From NCBI GenBank assembly GCA_964420455.1, contig CAYQTO010000084.1:1-15552 (forward strand): DNA of 15,552 nucleotides. Reading direction: 5' to 3'. Below the pieces are notes generated by a model. It was not told the origin of the DNA. It was given only the letters and a program-made list of their open reading frames with translations, and searched no databases. The translations under genes and the position numbers were made by a program. This document shows, one piece after another, positions 6,810 through 13,382 of this stretch (the first letter of the stretch is position 1; every line of letters begins with the position of its first letter). This DNA comes from CAYQTO01 sp964420455. Lineage in GTDB: Bacteria > Sumerlaeota > Sumerlaeia > SLMS01.

Positions 6810-7427
6810 TCAGGTCTCGGGGTCCGCCTGCTCTTCGGCGGTGGCGGCGGGCGCTTCCTCCGCCTCCACCGTGGCGGGCTCGAACTCGTCGTCGCGCTCG
6901 TCTTCGTCGTCAAAGAAGCCCATGCCGAGAGGCTCCATGCCGGGGAGCTGCTCCTCGCTCCCGTCGGCGGCTTCCTCAGCTGTCACAAGCCGCTCGACGG
7001 CCGCGGTGATGGTGGCCACGACGCCCGGATACACGCGGATGCGCACCGGGTGATCGCCGAGGGCCTTAAGGTTTTCCATGTCCACGCGGCGTCGCTCGAT
7101 CTCGATGTTGAAGGACTCCTTGATGGCGTCCACCACATCGCGGCTGGTGACCGAGCCGAAGACCTGACCCCGGTCGCCTGCCCGCAGATGGAAGGTAATC
7201 TTCTGTCCGTCGAGCTGTTCGCGAATCTTCTCGGCGCTGGACTTCTCCCGGGCGACGAGTGCCTCCAGCTTCTTTCTTTTCGCCTCAACGAGGCGGAGGT
7301 TGGAGGGAGACGCGGTCAGCGCCATACCCCGAGGCTCGAGGAAGTTGCGGAAGTAGCCCCGCTTGACTTCCACCTGCTCGCCCGCCTGGCCGAGGTTGTC
7401 CACCGATCGCAACAGTACAATCTTCAT
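6810..7427 (-). CDS. rplI: 50S ribosomal protein bL9 with acidic C-terminal extension
   Basis: Residues 1-148 are an ordinary bL9. The N-terminal rRNA-binding domain begins M-K-I-V-L-L and contains V-K-R-G-Y-F-R-N-F-L-E-P-R-G (21-34). A charged helix linker (about 43-75) and the C-terminal domain (about 76-148) follow. bL9 binds 23S rRNA domain V and projects from the base of the L1 stalk. Residues 149-205 are an extra acidic tail rich in Glu, Asp, Ala and Pro, with F-F-D-D-E-D-E-R-D-D-E-F at 171-182. The usual length is about 148-150, so this is some 55 residues longer. It is the last gene of the rpsF-ssb-rpsR-rplI operon, 36 nt after rpsR. AAGGA lies about 10 nt before the ATG. Confidence 0.97.
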   Translation of the reverse strand: MKIVLLRSVDNLGQAGEQVEVKRGYFRNFLEPRGMALTASPSNLRLVEAKRKKLEALVAREKSSAEKIREQLDGQKITFHLRAGDRGQVFGSVTSRDVVDAIKESFNIEIERRRVDMENLKALGDHPVRIRVYPGVVATITAAVERLVTAEEAADGSEEQLPGMEPLGMGFFDDEDERDDEFEPATVEAEEAPAATAEEQADPET

Positions 7428-7463
7428 CGCCGTGTCATCCTTGCATCCGGTTGGGGGCGGGGC

Positions 7464-7874
7464 CTATCGGCGTGCCCGCGTCGTGTAGGGGAGCAACGCC
7501 ATGTAGCGTGCCCTCTTGATGGCCGTTGCCAGCTGGCGCTGGAACTTGGCGCTGGTTCCGGTCACGCGCCGGGGCATGATCTTGCCCTGCTCCGAGACGA
7601 AGCGCCGCAGCGTGTCCACGTCCTTGTAGTCGATATATTCCGCCTTGGTGACGCGAAAAAAGCAGATCTTGCGGCGGGGGAAGCGCCGGGGTCTGCGTCC
7701 GCCGCCGCCGCCCGGGCCTCCACGGCGATCGCCGCCACGGTCCGGCCTGTCGCCGCCACGGTCGGGGCGGTCGCCCCGGGGTGCCGACGACCCCTCGCCC
7801 TGTGGCGATCCTTCTGTCCTTTGGGGCGCGGGCGCTTCCTGCGGTGCCGCCTGTCCCGTTGTTTCTTCACTCAT
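7464..7874 (-). CDS. rpsR: 30S ribosomal protein bS18 with Arg/Gly-rich N-terminal extension
   Basis: Residues 66-136 are the bS18 core (R-R-K-I-C-F-F, Y-K-D-V-D-T-L-R-R-F-V, G-K-I-M-P-R-R-V-T-G-T, K-R-A-R-Y-M-A-L-L-P-Y). It binds 16S rRNA in the platform as a heterodimer with S6. Residues 1-65 are an extension: an acidic/Gln/Pro part (1-31), then a tandem heptad D-R-P-D-R-G-G twice (35-48), then Gly/Arg-rich sequence up to 65. bS18 is normally about 75-90 residues. The ATG at 7874 has AAGGAG 13 nt upstream, a rather long spacing. A later start inside the extension cannot be excluded, but no ATG or GTG with a better ribosome binding site is evident. It lies 39 nt after ssb. Confidence 0.95.
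   Translation of the reverse strand: MSEETTGQAAPQEAPAPQRTEGSPQGEGSSAPRGDRPDRGGDRPDRGGDRRGGPGGGGGRRPRRFPRRKICFFRVTKAEYIDYKDVDTLRRFVSEQGKIMPRRVTGTSAKFQRQLATAIKRARYMALLPYTTRARR
7731..7772 (-). repeat. Two tandem 21-nt repeats inside rpsR
   Basis: These 42 bases encode the heptapeptide D-R-P-D-R-G-G twice in a row. The two DNA copies differ at several synonymous positions (for example CGC-CCC versus AGG-CCG). This suggests the peptide repeat is kept by selection, rather than being a very recent duplication. Confidence 0.75.
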
Positions 7875-7913
7875 GGCTTCGTGCTGGCTCCTTGAATCCT
7901 GGGGGGAAAGTCA

Positions 7914-8408
7914 TCAAAAGGGGAGATCATCCTCGGTTCCGGCGGGGCCGGTGTCGGCGCCCTCATTGTGATAATCGCGGCGGGGTTCGTCCATGCCCCC
8001 GTAGGGGTCGTCGTAGGACTCCGAGGGCCGGTCGCGCCGGGAGGAGGCCTCGCGATCTCCTCCGAAGGAACGGCCGCCGCCGCCCCCTTCCTCGCGGGGG
8101 CGCGATCCCAGTTCCATCCGGTCCGCCCGGACCACCGGGTCGCGGCGCTTCTGCCCATCCCGCGTTTCGTACTCGTCGATCTTCAATTTTCCTTCCACGA
8201 GCACTTGCGAGCCCTTCTTCAGGAAGCGTTCGGCGATTTCCGCCGTCTTGTTCCATGTTTCGACGCGGATAAACATGGTTTCTTCCTTGCCACCCCGTCG
8301 GTCGTTCACAGCCAGGGTAAAGTTCGTCACCTGGGCGCCGGAACTCGTGTGGCGGGTTTCCGGATCCCGGGTCAGGTTACCGATCAGAAGGATTCTGTTC
8401 AGCTGCAT
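7914..8408 (-). CDS. ssb: Single-stranded DNA-binding protein
   Basis: The 164-residue protein has the OB fold in residues 1-101 (M-Q-L-N-R-I-L-L-I-G-N-L-T-R-D-P-E, W-N-K-T-A-E, G-S-Q-V-L-V-E-G-K-L). A Gly/Arg/Asp-rich disordered linker (102-158) follows. The C-terminal tip E-D-D-L-P-F is the standard acidic hook that recruits replication and repair partners. It coats single-stranded DNA as a tetramer in replication, recombination and repair. It sits between rpsF and rpsR, the arrangement common in many bacteria. There is no strong Shine-Dalgarno before the ATG (upstream bases read CAGCGAGCAGCC), so translation may depend partly on the upstream gene. Confidence 0.97.
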   Translation of the reverse strand: MQLNRILLIGNLTRDPETRHTSSGAQVTNFTLAVNDRRGGKEETMFIRVETWNKTAEIAERFLKKGSQVLVEGKLKIDEYETRDGQKRRDPVVRADRMELGSRPREEGGGGGRSFGGDREASSRRDRPSESYDDPYGGMDEPRRDYHNEGADTGPAGTEDDLPF

Positions 8409-8465
8409 GGCTGCTCGCTGGGCCGTCCGATGGCGGCGGAGGGTGGTGGGGTTGCTTGGGGGTGG

Positions 8466-9005
8466 TTAGGAGGAGGCGCCGCTCTCGGGGGCGGGGGGGG
8501 CGGCCTCGGGCGCTGGCGGAGCGGTGGCGGTGGCTGCTGCTGGGACCGGCGCAGCGGGGCGCTCGTACCGGTCGCCGCCGCGATCTCCGCGATCTCCGCC
8601 GCGGTCTCCGCGGTCACCTCGATCCCCCCGTGGGCCACGGGGCCCGCCCCGGTCCATGAAACGGGGTCGCTCCTCGGGAAGGCGCGAGATGTCCCCCTTC
8701 GACTTGCCGACAACCGCCTGGGTCACCAGATGGCGCAGGACACCCTCGTCGTATTTCAGGAGCAGGTCCATCTCGCGATGGAGTAGCGAGTCCGTCTCCG
8801 AATCGTAGAGCACGGCGAGGTAGGTGCCGTCTCGGCGCTTGCTGATTGGATAGGCTAGGCGGCGCTTGCCAATCAGGTTCCGCGAGTCCGGCGTACCGCC
8901 GAACTTCTTCACCAACTCGTCGATCTTGGTAAGGAGTTCTTCGTTCTGTTCCTCGGTCCGCACGGGATCGAGGATCATCAGCAGTTCGTACTTGCGAACA
9001 GCCAC
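8466..9005 (-). CDS. rpsF: 30S ribosomal protein bS6 with Arg/Gly/Asp-repeat C-terminal tail
   Basis: Residues 1-110 are the bS6 core (V-R-K-Y-E-L-L-M-I-L-D-P, G-K-R-R-L-A-Y-P-I, G-T-Y-L-A-V-L-Y, L-L-L-K-Y-D-E-G-V-L-R-H-L-V). It binds 16S rRNA together with S18 in the platform of the small subunit. Residues 117-146 repeat R-G, D-R-G and D-R-G-G units, and 150-179 are an Ala/Pro-rich end, so the 179-residue product is much longer than the usual 95-135. The GTG start at 9005 is supported by GGGAGG 6 nt upstream and by the family's N-terminus. The open frame continues further 5' but without coding character. First gene of the rpsF-ssb-rpsR-rplI operon; ssb follows after 57 nt. Confidence 0.97.
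   Translation of the reverse strand: MAVRKYELLMILDPVRTEEQNEELLTKIDELVKKFGGTPDSRNLIGKRRLAYPISKRRDGTYLAVLYDSETDSLLHREMDLLLKYDEGVLRHLVTQAVVGKSKGDISRLPEERPRFMDRGGPRGPRGDRGDRGDRGGDRGDRGGDRYERPAAPVPAAATATAPPAPEAAPPAPESGASS
8568..8657 (-). repeat. Arg/Gly/Asp low-complexity repeat in the 3' part of rpsF
   Basis: This stretch encodes a series of D-R-G and D-R-G-G units. It appears on the plus strand as repeated CGATCTCCG / CCGCGGTCTCC-type words. The repeat is in frame and ends before the Ala/Pro-rich tail. It resembles the repeat in the N-terminal extension of S18 encoded two genes downstream. Confidence 0.75.
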
Positions 9006-9006
9006 G

Positions 9007-9054
9007 GGCAACCTCCCTTCGGTCTCACGTCCCCGGCCCAGTGTGTTGGTTGCC
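9007..9054 (-). promoter_or_regulatory. rpsF leader helix pairing over the ribosome binding site
   Basis: In the transcript, GGCAACC (9054-9048) can pair perfectly with GGTTGCC (9013-9007) immediately before the GTG start, enclosing 34 nt. The second arm shares its first two bases with the GGGAGG Shine-Dalgarno (9017-9012). Known rpsF leaders in many bacteria bind the S6:S18 complex for feedback control. The enclosed segment contains CCG trinucleotides like those that complex recognises, but I could not fold the full published motif by eye. Confidence 0.35.
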
Positions 9055-9115
9055 AATTCGCCGGAGAAGGGATTGTTTGTGGTGCTCGGGACGTTTGCCC
9101 GGAGCAAAGAGCGGC

Positions 9116-9146
9116 AAAGTAAGGCAATCGGGGACCCGCTCGTCAA
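9116..9146 (-). promoter_or_regulatory. Possible promoter of the rpsF operon (weak)
   Basis: On the minus strand TTGACG (9146-9141) matches five of six -35 bases. The best -10 partner, TACTTT (9121-9116), is 19 nt away and matches only three of six. It lies in the 170-nt gap after the permease gene, where an operon promoter is expected. Confidence 0.25.
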
Positions 9147-9175
9147 GGCGGAAATGGGTGTGGCGGAGGAAAACC

Positions 9176-10153
9176 TTACCGGCTCGAGGGGTCGATCGCG
9201 TCGCGCAACCCATCGCCAAAGAGGTTGAAGGCGAGCATGGTCAGGCTGATGCCGACCGCCGGAATGAGGAGCATGAAGCCGGAGGTGGTCATGTGGGGGA
9301 GGGCGTCGGCGGCCATGGTGCCCCAGGAGGCCTGGGGGGCGCTGACGCCAAGGCCCACAAAGGCGAGAAAGCTTTCGATGAAAATCGCCTCGGGGATCGC
9401 GAGGGTGGCCGCCACGGCGAGGGGGCCCGTGCAGTTCGGCAGCACGTGTCGCAGCAGGATCCAGAAGTTGCGCTGGCCGAGGGACCGCGCCGCCATCACG
9501 TAATCCGAATTTGCCTGGTTGATGACTTCGCCCCGTGTCAGCCTTGCCATCATCAGCCAGTTGGTGAGTCCCAGCGCGAGGTAGATGGAAATCAGGTCCG
9601 GCGTCAGCAGCAGCGGCACGTTTTCCCGGTCCCCAATGGCGACATCGAGAATCGGCTTCACGAAAATCTGGAGCAGGATCACCACAAGCAGCAGGGGGAT
9701 ACTGTAGAGGATGTCGACGCCGCGCATGAGGACGAGGTCGATCATGCGGTAAAGCCTCTTGTTGGAGCCATAGCACCATCCGGCGAGGGTCCCGATGCCA
9801 ACGCCGATAAGCAGGTTGATGAGGCAGCTAACGATGCCGACGGCGAGGCTGATGCGTGCCCCGGCGAGGAAGCGGGCGAGCATGTCGCGCCCCTGGAAGT
9901 CCGTGCCGAGGAGGAAGCCCGGGGTGCCCGGCGGCTGGGGAGTTCCGATATACTGGCGCTCCATGGCGGCGGGATCCACAGGGTAGATGACGGGGCCGAA
10001 GAGGGCCATGAGCATGATGAGGACGATGCCGGATCCGGCGAGAACGGCGATGCGGTTTCGGACAAAGCGGGCGAGCGAGGGGTACCGGCGCCGCCAGTGT
10101 TCGCGGGGGGCACCCCGGCCGGGTACGGGGACGTCGGCAACGTTGAGGCTCAG
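9176..10153 (-). CDS. ABC transporter permease, OppC/DppC type
   Basis: Inner-membrane permease of a peptide/nickel-type ABC importer (BPD_transp_1 family with OppC N-terminal domain). From the CTG at 10153 it has 325 residues. W20-R-R-R-Y leads into R-N-R-I-A-V-L at 32-38 and a first helix at about 35-56. G-T-D-F-Q-G-R-D (83-90) is the conserved loop before the core domain. The EAA-type coupling motif is A-A-R-S-L-G (221-226) with L-P at 238-239, which contacts the ATPase. The end F-G-D-G-L-R-D-A-I-D-P is typical. No ATG, GTG or TTG exists in frame between 10153 and the ATG at 10015. Starting at 10015 would cut the first helix and the conserved N-terminal domain. Its partner OppB, ATPases and binding protein are not in the window. 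The substrate is unknown. Confidence 0.9.
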   Translation of the reverse strand: MSLNVADVPVPGRGAPREHWRRRYPSLARFVRNRIAVLAGSGIVLIMLMALFGPVIYPVDPAAMERQYIGTPQPPGTPGFLLGTDFQGRDMLARFLAGARISLAVGIVSCLINLLIGVGIGTLAGWCYGSNKRLYRMIDLVLMRGVDILYSIPLLLVVILLQIFVKPILDVAIGDRENVPLLLTPDLISIYLALGLTNWLMMARLTRGEVINQANSDYVMAARSLGQRNFWILLRHVLPNCTGPLAVAATLAIPEAIFIESFLAFVGLGVSAPQASWGTMAADALPHMTTSGFMLLIPAVGISLTMLAFNLFGDGLRDAIDPSSR

Positions 10154-11292
10154 TGGGTTGCTCCTCGGGGGCGGTCATCCGTCCAGCGCAGGACTCTGGG
10201 TTGGGCCCTGGGTTCCTCCGGGTCGAGAAGGAATTCCTCCGCGAGGGCTCGCGCCGCACGCATCCGGCGCAGCAGGATCAGGCTTTCGCACAGCAGCCAG
10301 GCCCCGTGCTCCGTCGCACCGGGAAACGCCCGGAGAGTCTCGCGCCATTCCGCGGCCCACCGTTTGAGGCTGTCGTTGCCGCCCCGCACCGCCCGGATCA
10401 ACCGCACGAGGGGATCCCGGGGCGCGAACTCGCTGGCGAAGGCCACATGGCGCCCGGCCTTGTCGCGATAGTCCCGGTGCTCCGCCATCAGCACCCCGAG
10501 CCACCCATGGGCCCGCCCGTCCCCGGAATCGCGCGAGACAATCTCCGAAAAGAACTCCAGCGCCGGATTCTCGTCGCCGGACCTCAGTCCCCGCAGGCTC
10601 CTGCGCCGGAGCGACCACTCGCCGTCGCCCAGAAATCCCCCGAGGCTCTCCGAGGCCGACGGAACCGCGAGCGCCTTGCCGTCTTCCTCGAGGATGTAGG
10701 ACCGGTGGCGGACCCGGCCGTGGCCGCCATGCTCCGACTCGATCAGCAGGTCGCGATCCCCCGTGTTGCTGACGGCCACAAAGGCGTAACTCCGCCAGAG
10801 GGTGGCATCCGGGGGCAGGTCGCTCTCTTCCTGCTGCTCGCCGAGCCACGCGGCGATGTCGTTCATCCCGCGTCCCACCGACTGGTCAAAGCCGAGATAT
10901 CCCTGCCGGTAGGAGACGAGCCGCACGGAGGGGCTGTCGGGGGTGCTCCAGAGAGTGACAAGAAGGTCCGGGGTATCCTCGCGCCAAAGGAGGCGGATCA
11001 GCCGGCGCTCGGACAGGAGCGCGGAAAAGCCCTCACTGGCCCCGACGCCAAGATAACGGGCCAACGGCTCCGGGTCGTCGGAATCGATTTCCTCCTCGAA
11101 ACGGCGGGCAAGGGCCTCCGGGTGGGGCTGCAACCCCCACAGCAGCAGCGCCCCCACAATGCTGGTGACCAGGATGACGGCGATCCACGCCAGGAGCACG
11201 CTCGGTCCTTTCCGTCGCCTTCTCCGGCGGCTTGCGAGCGGCTCGCCGCCCCCCTCCGGCAGAAAGAAGGTTTCCTCCCCGCGCCCCACCAT
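10150..11292 (-). CDS. Single-pass membrane protein of unknown function
   Basis: I do not recognise a family. The 380-residue product has a short cytoplasmic N-terminus ending in a run of arginines (S-R-R-R-R-R-R-K, 21-28). One transmembrane helix follows at about 31-52. The large remainder would face outside by the positive-inside rule. The middle part (about 60-210) has mixed alpha/beta character. The C-terminal part (about 230-365) is mostly amphipathic helices and may be a TPR-like repeat region, but no clean repeat can be aligned by eye. The ATG at 11292 has GGAGGG 16 nt upstream, too far for a good ribosome binding site, so the start is uncertain. Its stop overlaps the OppC-type permease gene, so the two are coupled. 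It may be an accessory factor of that transporter, but this is inference from position only. Confidence 0.78.
   Translation of the reverse strand: MVGRGEETFFLPEGGGEPLASRRRRRRKGPSVLLAWIAVILVTSIVGALLLWGLQPHPEALARRFEEEIDSDDPEPLARYLGVGASEGFSALLSERRLIRLLWREDTPDLLVTLWSTPDSPSVRLVSYRQGYLGFDQSVGRGMNDIAAWLGEQQEESDLPPDATLWRSYAFVAVSNTGDRDLLIESEHGGHGRVRHRSYILEEDGKALAVPSASESLGGFLGDGEWSLRRRSLRGLRSGDENPALEFFSEIVSRDSGDGRAHGWLGVLMAEHRDYRDKAGRHVAFASEFAPRDPLVRLIRAVRGGNDSLKRWAAEWRETLRAFPGATEHGAWLLCESLILLRRMRAARALAEEFLLDPEEPRAQPRVLRWTDDRPRGATH
10151..10166 (-). promoter_or_regulatory. Shine-Dalgarno and CTG start overlapping the upstream stop codon
   Basis: On the minus strand GAGGAG (10166-10161) is followed by a 7-nt spacer and then CTG (10153-10151). 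The CTG overlaps the TGA stop of the upstream gene as CTGA, the same geometry as the usual ATGA coupling. This ribosome binding site decides the start of the permease, since no standard start codon exists nearby in frame. Confidence 0.6.
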
Positions 11293-11436
11293 TCAAGTGG
11301 ATTTGCCACCCTCCACGACCCTTCCCCGCATGCATCCGGATCCAAAAACCTTTTGAAACCCTCGCCCCGGCCCTGTTCTCTCTTCCCCTTTCCTGCGAAC
11401 GATGTAAGCCGCACCTTTCCTCAACGGGGGACACAC

Positions 11437-12960
11437 GTGGATCAACTCCGCCAAGACATGGAACGCTGGATCGACGACAACTTCGACGCGCTCCTCCGCG
11501 ATACCCAGCGGCTCATCTCCTTCCAGACCGTTTCCGGCGGATCCCCCGAAGAGGAGCGCCGCTATCGTCAGGAAATCCCCGCCTGCATGACCTGGCTCAA
11601 GGAACTGGCGGAGGCCAACGGTCTCGCCTTTCGCCATTGGAACCACGAGGTTGCGGAGATTGAATGGGTGCCCGAGGGGCTGGGGGACGACGCCCCGATC
11701 ATGGGCATCGCCAGCCATATCGACGTGGTCACACCGAATGTGGGCAAATGGTCCGTGGACCCCTTCAAGGGCGAGATTCGCGACGGCGCCCTCGTTGGCC
11801 GTGGGATCCAGGACGACAAGGGCCCCCTCATGCAGGCGCTCTACGGCCTCCTCGCCGCGCGGGCCGCCGGGGCGACGCCCCCCTGCCGCGTCCGCTTCAT
11901 CGTCGGCACCCGCGAGGAAACCGGCGACTGGACCGACGTAAAGCTCTACCTCGCCAAGCGAGGCGCCCCCACCTATACCTTCACCCCAGATGCCGAATTC
12001 CCCCTCATCACCGGCGAAAAGGGCATGGCCAACGTGCGCATCACCGCCGAATGGCCCAAGCCCGCCCCCCATCCCGAAACCCACATGGAGTTCGTCTCCT
12101 TCGTTTCGGGAAAGCGGAACAACATCGTGCCGGACCTCGCCGAGGTGCTCCTCCGATTCCCCGTCGAGTCCAAGACCGACGTCATGAAGGAACTCGTCCG
12201 GGAAACGACCCGGTTCACCGTGGAGAATCCCGGCTCCAACGTGACGCTGGTGCCAAACAACGAGGAGGCATCGGCCGCGAACGGGTACTACGAATCGCTT
12301 GTGAGCTTTATCGGCAAGGCAGCCCACAGCTCCCATCCCACCGCGGGCCACAATGCGGCGACCGACGCGCTGCGGTTCTTTGCCGATATCGAGACGCTCC
12401 CCCCCTCGGTCCGCGCCTTCATCCAGTTCCTCGCCTTCGCCTCCGCGGAGACCGACGGCACCAACCTCGCCGTGGCGCAGGACCACGATTTCGTGGGGGC
12501 GACGACGGCCGTGCTGACCCTTCTGGAGGTCGGCCCCCAGGGCGGCTGGGCCGTCATCAACATCCGCCCGACCGTCGGCCTGACCGCCCAGGAGGTCATC
12601 GACCGGGTCCGTGCCGCGGCCGAGACCTTCACCGAGGCGACCGGCCTTATCTTCGAGGTCGAGCCGGAGGGAGTTTTGCACGATGCAATCTTCCTGGATC
12701 CCGATCAGCCCGGCGTCGGGCCGTTCCTCGCCTCGCTCCGCAAGGCCTATGAACTGGCCACGGGGGAGGACGCCCCCCTCGTCGCCGTGGGGGGGACCAC
12801 CTACGCCAAGGCCTTCCCGAACGCCTGTGCCTTTGGCCCGATCCAGAATCACGTGGATCCCGAACTGGCCCACCAGGCGGACGAGCGCATGTCGCTCGAT
12901 TCCATCCGGCGCAACGCCCTCGTCTACGGCCTCTCCGTCGCCCTCATGGGCCAGGTGTGA
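11437..12960 (+). CDS. M20 family metallopeptidase, Sapep/PepV-like dipeptidase
   Basis: Cytoplasmic two-zinc peptidase that would cleave dipeptides or related small amides; 507 residues from the GTG at 11437. Metal ligands expected for the family are all present. These are H94 and D96 in H-I-D-V-V, D126 or D127 in G-R-G-I-Q-D-D-K-G-P, and E160/E161 in T-R-E-E-T-G-D (general base and ligand). D185 lies in P-D-A-E-F-P-L, and H479 in A-H-Q-A-D-E-R. The lid/dimerisation domain contains A-H-S-S-H-P-T-A-G-H. The D-W-T-D segment after the Glu pair and the P-D-A-E-F-P-L-I-T-G-E-K-G block favour the PepV/Sapep branch over DapE or ArgE. GGGGGA lies 6 nt before the GTG; an ATG at 11458 has no ribosome binding site. 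A TTGAAA hexamer at 11353-11358 has no convincing -10. Substrate is not determinable here. Confidence 0.93.
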   Translation: MDQLRQDMERWIDDNFDALLRDTQRLISFQTVSGGSPEEERRYRQEIPACMTWLKELAEANGLAFRHWNHEVAEIEWVPEGLGDDAPIMGIASHIDVVTPNVGKWSVDPFKGEIRDGALVGRGIQDDKGPLMQALYGLLAARAAGATPPCRVRFIVGTREETGDWTDVKLYLAKRGAPTYTFTPDAEFPLITGEKGMANVRITAEWPKPAPHPETHMEFVSFVSGKRNNIVPDLAEVLLRFPVESKTDVMKELVRETTRFTVENPGSNVTLVPNNEEASAANGYYESLVSFIGKAAHSSHPTAGHNAATDALRFFADIETLPPSVRAFIQFLAFASAETDGTNLAVAQDHDFVGATTAVLTLLEVGPQGGWAVINIRPTVGLTAQEVIDRVRAAAETFTEATGLIFEVEPEGVLHDAIFLDPDQPGVGPFLASLRKAYELATGEDAPLVAVGGTTYAKAFPNACAFGPIQNHVDPELAHQADERMSLDSIRRNALVYGLSVALMGQV

Positions 12961-13271
12961 TGTCCCTGCCGCGGTATCTGTTTGAAATCGGCGACGTGGT
13001 CCATCACCTGCGCTATGGCTACCGGGGGGTCGTGTTCGAACGGGATTGGGAATGCGGCGCCGACGAGGACTGGTACGAGTCCAACCAGACCCAGCCGGAC
13101 CGCGACCAGCCCTGGTACCACGTGCTTGTCGATGGGGCCCAGCACACGACTTACGTCGCCCAGTCCAACCTCGAGAAGGACAAGGACCCCAAGCCCATCC
13201 GCCACCCCCTGCTGATGCGCCTGTTTGAAGGGTACGCCCAGGGCCGCTACTACCGCCAGTCGATGAATTAG
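12960..13271 (+). CDS. hspQ: HspQ / YccV-like protein (hemimethylated-DNA-binding domain family)
   Basis: The 103-residue protein is a single YccV-like domain. It has F-E-I-G-D-V-V-H-H at 8-16, Y-G-Y-R-G-V-V-F near 19-26, then W-Y-E-S. D-Q-P-W-Y-H-V-L-V-D-G and H-T-T-Y-V-A-Q-S-N-L are in the centre, and I-R-H-P-L-L near the end. In Enterobacteria HspQ is a heat-shock protein that binds hemimethylated DNA and acts as a specificity factor for the Lon protease; whether either role holds here is unknown. The ATG at 12960 overlaps the dipeptidase stop as TGATG, so translation is coupled. A GTG one codon earlier is possible but less likely. Confidence 0.9.
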   Translation: MSLPRYLFEIGDVVHHLRYGYRGVVFERDWECGADEDWYESNQTQPDRDQPWYHVLVDGAQHTTYVAQSNLEKDKDPKPIRHPLLMRLFEGYAQGRYYRQSMN

Positions 13272-13278
13272 GATTTTT

Positions 13279-13334
13279 CCGGTTCCGGGGTGAATAAGGA
13301 TGTCTGCCGACCTGTATCACCCCCATGGAACCGG
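13279..13334. repeat. Bulged inverted repeat in the gap after hspQ
   Basis: CCGGTTCC (13279-13286) plus GGGGTGA (13287-13293) pair with TCACCCC (13317-13323) and GGAACCGG (13327-13334). That makes 15 base pairs interrupted by one 3-nt bulge, with a 23-nt loop. There is no T-run after it on the plus strand, so it does not look like a standard intrinsic terminator. It may be a leader element of the next gene or a factor-assisted terminator. Confidence 0.6.
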
Positions 13335-13382
13335 GAGGGGATCCGTCCCCGAATTGCCGTTTCCCGAGAGCAAGGCACTGTC

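Noticed and set aside
8568..8657. Regularly repeated short words resembling a tandem or CRISPR-like array
   Set aside because: Units are 9-12 nt, in frame, and encode the S6 Arg/Gly/Asp tail. There are no spacers of constant length.
11354..11380. Promoter starting with TTGAAA for the dipeptidase gene
   Set aside because: The hexamer 17 nt downstream (TTCTCT) matches only two of six -10 bases.
10153..11436. Open frame upstream of the M20 dipeptidase that could suggest a fusion protein
   Set aside because: This part is antisense to the unknown membrane protein and shows no family features. The peptidase N-terminus and a ribosome binding site begin at 11437.
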